From assembly GCF_001280305.1 (NCBI RefSeq), contig NZ_CP012623.1, positions 2,046,001 through 2,110,000 on the forward strand: 64,000 nt of DNA, in the 5' to 3' direction. The notes beneath the pieces are model-generated. The model had not been told where the DNA came from and did no database searches. It was given only the letters and a program-made list of their open reading frames with translations. Below are positions 56,286 to 64,000 of this stretch, piece after piece; position 1 is the first letter of the stretch, and every line of letters starts with the position of its first letter. This DNA comes from Hymenobacter sp. DG25A (GTDB taxonomy: Bacteria > Bacteroidota > Bacteroidia > Cytophagales > Hymenobacteraceae). A program made the position numbers and the translations under genes.

Positions 56286-59138
56286 GTGTATTCCTCTGAT
56301 CTACTCGCTGACCCTGGCATTTCTTCCTTGAATAGTATCCCCACTGCTTTGCTTCGCCTGCTGCTGATTATAGCGGTTAGTCTGGGGCTGCTGCCGGGCT
56401 GCTCCCAGCCGGCCAAGGCCCCGGTTTACCGCATCGGGTTTTCGCAATGCAGCACGGCCGGGCCCTGGCGGCAGGCTATGCTGGCGGGCATGGAGCGGGA
56501 GTTAAGCTTCCACCCGGAGGTGCAGCTGCACATGCTGGATGCCAAGGATAACAGCCAACGCCAGCAGCAGCAGATCCGGGAGTTGCTGCGCGGTGGCATT
56601 GATCTGCTGATTGTTTCGCCCTACGAATCGGGGCCGGTAACACCGGCGGTGGAGGAAGCCTTTAACCAGGGCGTGCCCGTGGTGCTGCTGGACCGCCGCA
56701 CCGCCTCGCCGCGCTACACCGCCTATGTAGGTGGCGACAATATGGAAGTGGGTCAGACAGCCGCCCGCTATGCTGCCCGGCTGCTGCACCAGCGCGGCCA
56801 CGTGGCCGAGGTGCTCGGCACCCCAGGCTCCTCCGCTACTTCAGAGCGTCATCAGGGCTTTGCGCAAGCGCTGGCGGCCTACCCTAACATGCCGCTGATT
56901 GGCCAGGTAACCGGCAACTGGCAGGAGAAAACCCTGAAGCCGGAGCTGTTTAAGCTATTGAAAGCCCACCCGGAAGTATCCTTGATTTTTGCGCATAACG
57001 ATGCCATGGGCCGCGGCGCACACGAGGTATGTGAGCAGCTGGGCATAGCTAAGCGGGTGAAAGTGATTGGGGTAGATGGCATGTCGGGTCCGGGGGAAGG
57101 CATTGACCTAGTGCAGCGGGGCGTGCTGAATGCGTCTATTCTGTACTCGCCCGGTGGCGAGGAGGCCATTCGCACCGCTCTGAAAATCCTGAACAAGCAG
57201 CCTTACAAGCGGGAAAACACGCTGGGCACCATCGTTATCGACTCCACCAACGTGCGCACCATGCAGCAGCAAACCGATAAAATGGTGAGCCAGCAGCATG
57301 ATATTGAGCGCCAGCAAGGCCTGCTGCACACGCTGCGGGCCACTTATGCCAGTCAGCAAACGGTGCTCTATATCTTGGCGGCGGCACTGCTGGGGGCGGC
57401 CGTACTGGGGGCCTTTGCCTGGTATTCGGCGCGTAAAAACCGGCAGATCAACCGCCAGCTGGCCGCGCAGAATGCTGAAATTGATGCCATCAACCATCAG
57501 CTAATCAGCCAGAACGAGGAAATCAGCAGCCAGCGCAACCAGCTGGAAGCCATGGCCGCCAAAGCCCGCACCGATACCGAGGCCAAGCTGCGCTTCTTTA
57601 CCAACTTCTCCCACGAGCTGCGCACCCCGCTCACCCTGATTCTGGGGCCGGTGGAAGAGCTACTCACCCACGGTCCCAACCTAAACTCGGCCCAGCGCCA
57701 CGACTTAGGCCTGGTGCGCCGCAACACCCAGCGTCTGCTCCAGTTGGTAAATCAGCTGCTGGATTTCCGCAAGATTGAAGTGGGCAAAATGGCCGTACGC
57801 GCCACGGAGGGCAACCTGGTGGCTTTTGTGCGCGAGATTGTGGATGCCTTTGAAAAGCCCGCCCGTCTGCGCGGCGTGAACCTGCGCTTTCTGACTGCAG
57901 AGCCGGTTCTCAAAGCCTGGTTCGATGGCAACATTCTGGATAAGGTGTTCTTCAACCTGCTCAGCAATGCTCTGAAATTCACGCCCGACAACGGGCAGAT
58001 TACCATCAGCCTGCAGGCTGTGGAGGACGGGCGGGCGCTGCAGGTAAGCGTGGAGGACACCGGCCGGGGCATCTCGGAACAGGATAAGGCCCACATTTTT
58101 GAGTGGTTTTACCAGGGCGACCAGGGGGCCGTGGCCAAAGGCTCGGGTATGGGCCTGGCGCTGGCGCAGGGGCTCACGCGCCTGCATCAGGGTCAGCTCA
58201 CGTTCAGTAGTCAGCCGGGCCAGGGCAGCACGTTTGTCGTGCTGCTGCCCCGCGAGTTGCCAGAGGCGCTGCGCTCTGCCACCCCCGCCGAGCCAGTGGT
58301 GTTTACCCTGGACGAGCCCGAAATGATGCCCGCCGAAACGCCCGCCGACGCCCCCGCCGGCACGGACCGGGAAACGCTGGTGTTGGTGATTGAGGATAAC
58401 GCCGAAGTCAATGACTTTCTGGCCCGCAAACTACAGACTGATTTCCGGGTGCAGACCGCCACCGATGGCCACACTGGTTTCCGGATGGCCACCGACCTGA
58501 TTCCGGACCTGATTGTGTGCGACGTGATGATGCCCGGCCTGAGCGGCCTGGAGGTGGTGGCCAGGCTCAAGGCCGACTGGCGCACTTCCCATATCCCAGT
58601 GATTCTACTCACGGCGCGCAACGCGCCGGAGCAGCAGGTAGAAGGCGTGCAGGCCGGCGCCGACCTTTACCTGACCAAGCCCTTCAACCCTACTTTCCTG
58701 CTGGAGAGTGTGCGCACGCTGCTGGCCAACCATGCCCGCCAGCGCGAACATTACCGACGGGAGCTGTCGGTGGATACGGCCACGGTGGCGGGCACTAATC
58801 CGGACCAGAAGTTCCTGGCCGACCTTACCGCCATTGTGGAAGCCAACCTCACCCGCTCCGACCTGAGCGTGGAAGATGTGGCCCAAAGCCTGGGCATTTC
58901 GCGCATGCAGCTTTACCGTAAAGTGAAAGCGCTGCTGGGCACCGGCGTCACCGACTTCATCCAGAGCATCCGCCTGACCAAGGCCCGCGAGCTGCTGCTC
59001 GATGACACGCTCACCATTACCGATGTGGCCTATGAGCTGGGCTTCTCCTCCCCCTCCTACTTCTCCACCAGCTTTAAAGCCCGCTACCAGATTTCTCCCT
59101 CTGAGTTCCGGACGCTGCACATCACTCCCAAACACTGA
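56286..59138 (+). CDS. Hybrid two-component system regulator with periplasmic sugar-binding domain
   Basis: This 950-residue one-polypeptide sensor-regulator is of the Bacteroidota HTCS type. Order: lipoprotein-like or membrane signal (LLPGC near residue 37), periplasmic-binding-protein-1 domain (~45-325; sugar-binding pattern IGFSQCSTAGPWRQ, VGGDNMEVGQTAARY, IGVDGMSGPGEG), transmembrane helix (~358-380), histidine kinase with H443 in FSHELRTP and ATP-binding DTGRGIS and GSGMGLAL, receiver with the phosphate-accepting Asp746 (CDVMMPG), and a C-terminal AraC-type HTH (~840-945). It binds a sugar in the periplasm and activates the adjacent PUL. The PBP-type sensor is that of the fructan regulator BT1754. 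The start may be the GTG at 56286 or a TTG at 56328. Confidence 0.93.
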   Translation: MYSSDLLADPGISSLNSIPTALLRLLLIIAVSLGLLPGCSQPAKAPVYRIGFSQCSTAGPWRQAMLAGMERELSFHPEVQLHMLDAKDNSQRQQQQIRELLRGGIDLLIVSPYESGPVTPAVEEAFNQGVPVVLLDRRTASPRYTAYVGGDNMEVGQTAARYAARLLHQRGHVAEVLGTPGSSATSERHQGFAQALAAYPNMPLIGQVTGNWQEKTLKPELFKLLKAHPEVSLIFAHNDAMGRGAHEVCEQLGIAKRVKVIGVDGMSGPGEGIDLVQRGVLNASILYSPGGEEAIRTALKILNKQPYKRENTLGTIVIDSTNVRTMQQQTDKMVSQQHDIERQQGLLHTLRATYASQQTVLYILAAALLGAAVLGAFAWYSARKNRQINRQLAAQNAEIDAINHQLISQNEEISSQRNQLEAMAAKARTDTEAKLRFFTNFSHELRTPLTLILGPVEELLTHGPNLNSAQRHDLGLVRRNTQRLLQLVNQLLDFRKIEVGKMAVRATEGNLVAFVREIVDAFEKPARLRGVNLRFLTAEPVLKAWFDGNILDKVFFNLLSNALKFTPDNGQITISLQAVEDGRALQVSVEDTGRGISEQDKAHIFEWFYQGDQGAVAKGSGMGLALAQGLTRLHQGQLTFSSQPGQGSTFVVLLPRELPEALRSATPAEPVVFTLDEPEMMPAETPADAPAGTDRETLVLVIEDNAEVNDFLARKLQTDFRVQTATDGHTGFRMATDLIPDLIVCDVMMPGLSGLEVVARLKADWRTSHIPVILLTARNAPEQQVEGVQAGADLYLTKPFNPTFLLESVRTLLANHARQREHYRRELSVDTATVAGTNPDQKFLADLTAIVEANLTRSDLSVEDVAQSLGISRMQLYRKVKALLGTGVTDFIQSIRLTKARELLLDDTLTITDVAYELGFSSPSYFSTSFKARYQISPSEFRTLHITPKH

Positions 59139-59168
59139 AATATTCTCAAAAGTGATGTTACAAAATTG

Positions 59169-59198
59169 AAACCGGGCCGGTAGCAGGCCCGGTTTTTT
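59169..59198 (+). terminator. Terminator of the hybrid sensor gene
   Basis: The inverted repeat aaaccgggcc / ggcccggttt is followed by T, 30 bases past the stop codon. Confidence 0.85.
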
Positions 59199-59318
59199 CT
59201 TTTATAGTAATTTGATAATCAATCATATATATTAATTCAACTCATGAACGCATTTTGAAAGAAATGAGCAATAGGTAAGCGTGTGGGTAGAGGATATTTG
59301 TTGCCAACCCCTACCGCA

Positions 59319-60218
59319 ATGCCTACGTCCTCCCCATTCGTTTGCTTCGGAGAAATGCTCTGGGATATGCTGCCCACCGGCAAGCAGCCCGGCGGCGCGC
59401 CCTTCAATGTTGCCGTGCATCTGCACCAGCTGGGGGTACCCGTGCAGCTCATCAGCCGGGTAGGCGACGACGAGCTGGGCACCGAGCTGCTGGCTTTCAG
59501 CGCCATCAAGGGACTCGACACTCACCTGGTGCAGCGCAGCGCTACCCACCTCACGGGCGTGGTGAAAGCCAATGTGGACCAGCGCCAGGAGGTATCGTTC
59601 AAAATTCTGAAGTCGGTGGCCTGGGACTATATCCAGCACACCGACGAGCTGCGCGCCGCCGTGGCCGGCTCCCGCGGGCTGGTGTATGGCTCTTTGGCCG
59701 CCCGCAGCCTGACCACCCGCGAAACCCTGTATCGCCTGCTGCAGATAGCGCCTTTTAAGGTGTTTGATGTGAATCTGCGCGCGCCGCACTACAGCCGGGA
59801 GGTGGTAAAATACCTGCTCCGCCAGGCCGATCTAGTGAAGCTGAATGAGCCGGAGCTCACCGAAATTATGGGCTGGCTAGGCCAGCCGGCCACTGATCTG
59901 GTCACGGCACTGCCCTGGCTGGCCGGGCGCTTCGGGCTGCAGGCCGTGTGCGTTACGCGCGGGGCCGCCGGGGCCGCCCTCTGGACCGATAGTCAGCTGT
60001 TTACCTGCTCCGGGTTTCCGGTGCCCGTGCAGGATACCATTGGCTGCGGCGATGCTTTGCTGGCGGCGCTGCTGGCCGGCCGGCTGGCGGGTCTGCCGCC
60101 GGCCACTTATCTGCGCCGGGCCTGCGCAGCCGGTGCGCTGGTAGCCATGCACCAGGGAGCTATGCCGCCTCTATCACCCGCCGATATCGATGCCCTTACT
60201 TCTTCTACCCTTACCTGA
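59319..60218 (+). CDS. PfkB-family carbohydrate kinase (fructokinase-like)
   Basis: This 299-residue cytoplasmic sugar kinase of the ribokinase/PfkB family has the N-terminal substrate-binding GEMLWDMLPTGKQPGGAPFNVA, the central VFDVNLRAPHYS with substrate contacts and the C-terminal anion hole and catalytic base DTIGCGDALLAALLAG (Asp245). The start MPTSSPFVCFGEM at 59319 is chosen over a GTG-type start 36 bases upstream. GGAPFNVA and NLR are typical of fructokinases, so fructose is the likely substrate, converted to fructose-6-phosphate. Its place between a fructan-type sensor and susC/susD supports this. A candidate but imperfect promoter element (gatatttg) lies just upstream at 59293. Confidence 0.88.
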   Translation: MPTSSPFVCFGEMLWDMLPTGKQPGGAPFNVAVHLHQLGVPVQLISRVGDDELGTELLAFSAIKGLDTHLVQRSATHLTGVVKANVDQRQEVSFKILKSVAWDYIQHTDELRAAVAGSRGLVYGSLAARSLTTRETLYRLLQIAPFKVFDVNLRAPHYSREVVKYLLRQADLVKLNEPELTEIMGWLGQPATDLVTALPWLAGRFGLQAVCVTRGAAGAALWTDSQLFTCSGFPVPVQDTIGCGDALLAALLAGRLAGLPPATYLRRACAAGALVAMHQGAMPPLSPADIDALTSSTLT

Positions 60219-60321
60219 CGCCTGTATGTCTGCAACCCGCAGCCGCTAGCTGGCAGCCCACCCGCCACTGGCCGTTCCCAACCCCACAACTTTCCTTCTC
60301 CCCTTACTTAACCCCATTCCC

Positions 60322-63300
60322 ATGCCGTTTCCTGTACCATTCCCCCACGGCTCCTGGCCCCTTACCAAGCGGCTGCTGACGCCTGCTTTAAGTGGCCTGT
60401 TATTCACCAGCATAGCGCTGGCACCTTTTGGGGCCGAAGCCCGCGCCACGGTAGCGGCCGCGTATTCGCCCACTTATCTGGAAGCGCTGCGCAACCCGGC
60501 CGTAGCCGGCGGCACCGTTACGGGCCGCATTGTTGACGCCACAGGCTCGGCCCTGCCCGGCGTTACGGTAGTAGTAGCCGGCACCTCGCTGGGCAGTTCT
60601 ACCGATACCAATGGTTACTTTACCATTGCCAACGTACCAGCCGGCGCGCAGACGCTGGTGATTTCCTCCATTGGCTATACCACAGTGCGGATTCCGGTTT
60701 CCGTGGTAGAAGGTCAGTCGACGGAAGTGCCCAGCACCACGCTGGCGGAGAATGCGCAGGCCCTGAGCGAAGTAGTGGTAGTAGGCTACGGCACCCAGAC
60801 CCGCAAAGAACTGACTACGGCCGTTTCCTCAGTAGGTGCGCAGCAGATTGAGCGCCAGACGGTAGCCGGTTTCGACCAGGCCCTGCAGGGCCAGACGCCG
60901 GGTGTACAGGTAACCTCGCCTAGCGGCGCACCGGGTGCCGGTATTAACGTGCGCATTCGCGGCAACTCCTCGGTGAGCCTGAACAACAACCCGCTATATG
61001 TCATTGACGGTGTGCCTATTCTGCCGACGTACGACCGGGAGCTGGGCGGCCTCAACAACCAGCCCCCCAACCCGCTGAACGCCCTCAACCCCGCCGACAT
61101 CGAAAGCATTGACGTGCTGAAGGATGGGGCCGCCGCCGCCATTTACGGGGTGCGCGCCTCCAACGGGGTGGTAGTAATTACCACCAAGAAAGGCAAGGCC
61201 GGCAAGGGCCAGGTGGGCTTTAGCGCCTACTACGGCCAGCAGCAACTGCGCAAGAAGATTGACGTGCTGGATGCCCGCCAGTTTGCCGAATACTACAACG
61301 AAGCCCGCGTGAATGCCGGCCAGGAACCAGCCTTTACCGACCTGAACACCCTGCCCGCCAACACCGATTGGCAGGACGAAGTGTATCGCACAGCGGCCAT
61401 TCAGAACTACCAGCTCAACATGAGCGGCGGCTCCGATAAAACCCGCTACTATATCTCGGGAGGCTACTTCAAGCAGGACGGTATTTTCCGCAACTCCGGG
61501 TTCGACCGCTACAGCGTGCGCCTGAACCTGGACCAGGACGTGAGCACCCGCTTCCGGGTGGGCACCAACCTGAACCTGAGCCGCACCAACAACAACGGCG
61601 CCGTACGCTCTGAGCGCGGCATCGGCAACGGTGGCACCGTAATGGGAGCCCTGGCGCAGATTCCTACGGTGCCCGTGTACAACCCCGATGGCACCTACGG
61701 CACCAACCCCTTCCGCAACTTCGACAACCCGGTAGGTAACCTGCAGGAAACGAACAACAAGGCAGTTATCTACCAGGGCATCGGTAACCTGTTCGGCGAG
61801 CTGGACCTGCTGCCTAACCTGCGCCTGCGCTCTTCGCTGGGTATTGATTTCCGCTCGCAGCTCGAAAACGAGTACATCACCCGCGAGTATCCCGGCAACC
61901 GGCAAACGGCCAACCCCGACCCCGCCACGCTGGGTCAGGCCCGTACCGGCACCGTGCAGCAAACTATCTGGCTGAACGAAAACACGCTGACCTACAACCC
62001 TTCTCTGGGCGAAAAGCACAACCTGACGCTACTGGCCGGCCAGTCGGTGCAGGAGTCCAACCGCTTTACCTCCAGCGCCCGCGCCACGGGCTTCCCCTCC
62101 AACGCCGTACCGTACCTGTATGCCGGCACGGCCAACCGCTCCGTGAGCAGCTTTGAGTCGGAATGGGGCCTGTTCAGCGTGTTTGGCCGCGCTATCTACA
62201 ACTTCGAAGACCGGTACCTGGCTACCTTTAGCCTGCGCGCCGACGGTTCCAGCCGCTTTGCGCCCAACAAGCGCTTCGGCTACTTCCCGGCTATGGCGCT
62301 GGGCTGGCGCGTGACCAAGGAGAGCTTCTTCCCGCAAGTGGATGCTATTTCTGAGCTGAAGCTGCGGGCTTCCTACGGCGAGAACGGCAACCAGGAAATC
62401 GGGGATTACGCCCGCTACAGCACCTATGGCTCGGGCTTCGGCTACCAGGGCGCGGGCAGCATCTCGGGCGGCATTGCGCCTGAGCGTATTGGGAATAATG
62501 ACGTTAGCTGGGAGCGCACCAAGCAAACCAACCTGGGTTTAGACCTGGGCCTGCTGCAGGACCGCCTCACCTTCAATGCCGACGTGTACCGCAAGCGCAG
62601 CACCGACCTGCTGTTTGAAGTGCCGCTGCCACTGAGCTCTGGTGCCCAAACGCTATCCATCATCCAGAACCTGGGCGAGGTAGACAACAAAGGCGTAGAG
62701 CTGGGCTTATCAACCGTGAACATGAAAGCCGAGGATGGTGGTTTTGGCTGGACCACCAACCTAAACTTCACCCTGAACCGCAGCGAGGTGAAAAACATTG
62801 GCACCGTGCGTAACGAGCAGGGCCAGGAAAGCAACCGCGAAATCATTGGCGACTACAGCATTGTGCGCGCTGGTTTGCCGCTGGGCTCTTTCTACGGCCT
62901 GAAGGTGGATGGCATCTTCCAGACCGATGCGGAAGCAGAGGCGCTGGATGCCAATGCCAAAGCAGGCGACATCCGCTTTAAGGACCTGAACGGCGACGGC
63001 CAGATCAACGACCTGGACCGCACCGTTATCGGCAACGCCAACCCCAAATCCATTGCCGGGGTTACGAACACCTTCACTTACAAAGGACTGGAGCTGAGCG
63101 CATTCTTCCAGGGCTCTTTCGGCAACGACATCTACAACGAAACCCGCCGCACCACGGAGGGCATGGATGAGGCCCTGAATCAAACCACCCGCGTGCTGAA
63201 CCGCTGGACGCCCACCAACACCAATACGGATGTGCCGCGCGCCATTCTGGGCGACCCAGCTAAGAACAACCGGGTTTCCGACCGCTTCATCGAAGATGGC

Positions 63301-63543
63301 TCCTACGTGCGCCTCAAAAACCTGACGCTGGCATATGGCCTGCCCATGAGCGTGCTGCAGAAAACCGGCATCAGCGGCATTCGCGTGTATGTAACCGGCC
63401 AGAACCTGATTACCTGGACCGATTACTCCGGCTATGACCCCGAGGTGAGTGCCGACCCCTTCTCCAGCACCGGCTTTGGCCGCGACCTGGGCGTGTATCC
63501 GCAGGCGCGCACCTACACCGTAGGCCTGAACGCTACCTTTTAA
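60322..63543 (+). CDS. susC: SusC/RagA-family TonB-linked outer-membrane transporter
   Basis: This 1073-residue outer-membrane glycan importer works with the SusD lipoprotein that follows. After a signal peptide (~15-42, ending FGAEARA) come a carboxypeptidase-regulatory-like domain (~65-145; VTGRIVDATGSALPGVTVVV), the TonB box region (SEVVVVGYGTQTRKE), the plug domain (~155-285; PGVQVTSPSGAPGAG, NNPLYVIDGVPI, ESIDVLKDGAAAAIYGVRASNGVVVITTKK in two parts) and the barrel. The barrel ends in YTVGLNATF, whose last Phe is typical of outer-membrane proteins. The SusD gene starts 13 bases later. The most likely substrate class, from the sensor and kinase, is fructan or fructo-oligosaccharide. Confidence 0.95.
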   Translation: MPFPVPFPHGSWPLTKRLLTPALSGLLFTSIALAPFGAEARATVAAAYSPTYLEALRNPAVAGGTVTGRIVDATGSALPGVTVVVAGTSLGSSTDTNGYFTIANVPAGAQTLVISSIGYTTVRIPVSVVEGQSTEVPSTTLAENAQALSEVVVVGYGTQTRKELTTAVSSVGAQQIERQTVAGFDQALQGQTPGVQVTSPSGAPGAGINVRIRGNSSVSLNNNPLYVIDGVPILPTYDRELGGLNNQPPNPLNALNPADIESIDVLKDGAAAAIYGVRASNGVVVITTKKGKAGKGQVGFSAYYGQQQLRKKIDVLDARQFAEYYNEARVNAGQEPAFTDLNTLPANTDWQDEVYRTAAIQNYQLNMSGGSDKTRYYISGGYFKQDGIFRNSGFDRYSVRLNLDQDVSTRFRVGTNLNLSRTNNNGAVRSERGIGNGGTVMGALAQIPTVPVYNPDGTYGTNPFRNFDNPVGNLQETNNKAVIYQGIGNLFGELDLLPNLRLRSSLGIDFRSQLENEYITREYPGNRQTANPDPATLGQARTGTVQQTIWLNENTLTYNPSLGEKHNLTLLAGQSVQESNRFTSSARATGFPSNAVPYLYAGTANRSVSSFESEWGLFSVFGRAIYNFEDRYLATFSLRADGSSRFAPNKRFGYFPAMALGWRVTKESFFPQVDAISELKLRASYGENGNQEIGDYARYSTYGSGFGYQGAGSISGGIAPERIGNNDVSWERTKQTNLGLDLGLLQDRLTFNADVYRKRSTDLLFEVPLPLSSGAQTLSIIQNLGEVDNKGVELGLSTVNMKAEDGGFGWTTNLNFTLNRSEVKNIGTVRNEQGQESNREIIGDYSIVRAGLPLGSFYGLKVDGIFQTDAEAEALDANAKAGDIRFKDLNGDGQINDLDRTVIGNANPKSIAGVTNTFTYKGLELSAFFQGSFGNDIYNETRRTTEGMDEALNQTTRVLNRWTPTNTNTDVPRAILGDPAKNNRVSDRFIEDGSYVRLKNLTLAYGLPMSVLQKTGISGIRVYVTGQNLITWTDYSGYDPEVSADPFSSTGFGRDLGVYPQARTYTVGLNATF

Positions 63544-63555
63544 CTGACCCCATCC

Positions 63556-64000
63556 ATGAAAAAAATACTGATTCCCATTCTGGCCGGGGTACTGCTTACC
63601 GCCGGTTGCAACGTGCTGGATAAAGAGCCTTTGCCCAGCATCACCTCCGCCAACTTCTTCAAGAATACCGATGACGCCGAGGCCGGCCTGACCGCCGCCT
63701 ACGACGCCCTGCAGCAGGAAGGCACCTACGGGCTGGATTTGATTGCGGTAGGCGAAATGCCCTCGGATAATGCCACCAGCACCAACGGCGACGTAACCGA
63801 CCTGGACCGCTTTACCTGGCGCCCTACCACCAAGCAGATACGCACGGTGTATACGGCTTCCTACATTGGCATCAACCGCGCCAACGCTGTTCTGAAGTAC
63901 GTGCCGGCTATTGAGATGCCCGCTGAGCGTAAAAACGAGATTCTGGGCGAGGCCCGCTTCCTGCGTGCGCTGCACTACTTTAACCTGGTGCGCTTATACG
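63556..64000 (+). CDS. susD: SusD/RagB-family lipoprotein, N-terminal part (cut by the window end)
   Basis: The ATG at 63556, 13 bases after susC, opens a frame that runs off the right edge (148 codons visible). MKKILIPILAGVLLTAGC is a lipoprotein signal with Cys18 as the lipid site, followed by LDKEPLPSITSANFF and the SusD-type helical repeats (DAEAGLTAAYDALQQEG, NRANAVLKYVP, ILGEARFLRALHYFNLVRLY). SusD proteins cap the SusC barrel on the cell surface and bind glycan. It completes the SusC/D pair of the locus. Confidence 0.95.
   Translation, partial: MKKILIPILAGVLLTAGCNVLDKEPLPSITSANFFKNTDDAEAGLTAAYDALQQEGTYGLDLIAVGEMPSDNATSTNGDVTDLDRFTWRPTTKQIRTVYTASYIGINRANAVLKYVPAIEMPAERKNEILGEARFLRALHYFNLVRLY

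Noticed and set aside
62761..63975. A 404-codon minus-strand frame over the end of susC and the start of susD
   Set aside because: It is a shadow of two well-supported plus-strand genes.

Overview
The window reads as chromosome of a high-GC member of the Bacteroidota, most likely Hymenobacter or a close relative in the Cytophagales. Signs seen: type IX secretion C-terminal sorting domains, a gliding-motility-type C-terminal domain, SusC/SusD-type proteins, a one-polypeptide hybrid two-component sensor, a tandem D-Ala-D-Ala ligase, and several TAnnTTTG -7 promoter elements. The genus is inferred from overall protein character, not from a marker gene.

Layout. 1-688: end of a FecA-like TonB receptor. 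1381-14619: a 4412-residue multidomain surface protein. 14810-17564: a CAU tRNA, a HAD phosphatase, a site-2 protease-like membrane protein and a small membrane protein. 17683-27693: a gliding-motility-type adhesin, pgk, a tandem Ddl, a PASTA protein and a T9SS cargo protein, with three palindromic repeats between them. 27772-32705: rhodanese, then ohrR/ohr and genes for detoxifying reactive electrophiles (CurA-like reductase, YqhD-like aldehyde reductase, ABM monooxygenase, DJ-1/PfpI). 32944-39548: recQ, a P-type ATPase, a phage-like recombination-associated protein and lolD, again separated by repeats.

39681-46737 (minus strand) is the most interesting part. It is a compact five-gene operon resembling the Gram-positive dlt (D-alanylation) system, but in a Gram-negative: a methyltransferase-like/winged-helix/adenylation fusion, an adenylation-carrier (DltA-DltC-like) fusion, a DltD-like SGNH protein, a DltB-like MBOAT acyltransferase, and an overlooked 45-residue microprotein with a DltX-like C-terminal F-x-Y-x-x-aromatic motif. 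I infer that it activates an acyl or aminoacyl group in the cytoplasm and attaches it to an envelope polymer outside the inner membrane.

47158-48876: sucC and a second ohr. 49044-56253: a tRNA-Arg gene followed by a decayed integrative element (hypothetical proteins, a phage-type Rep protein, an excisionase-like HTH protein, a possible RteC-like protein and a 5'-truncated tyrosine recombinase). 56286-64000: the start of a polysaccharide utilization locus: hybrid sensor with a periplasmic sugar-binding domain, a PfkB fructokinase-like kinase, SusC and the start of SusD. The arrangement recalls Bacteroides fructan loci.

No rRNA, CRISPR array or complete insertion sequence was seen. All functions are read from motifs and family resemblance; no database search was possible.
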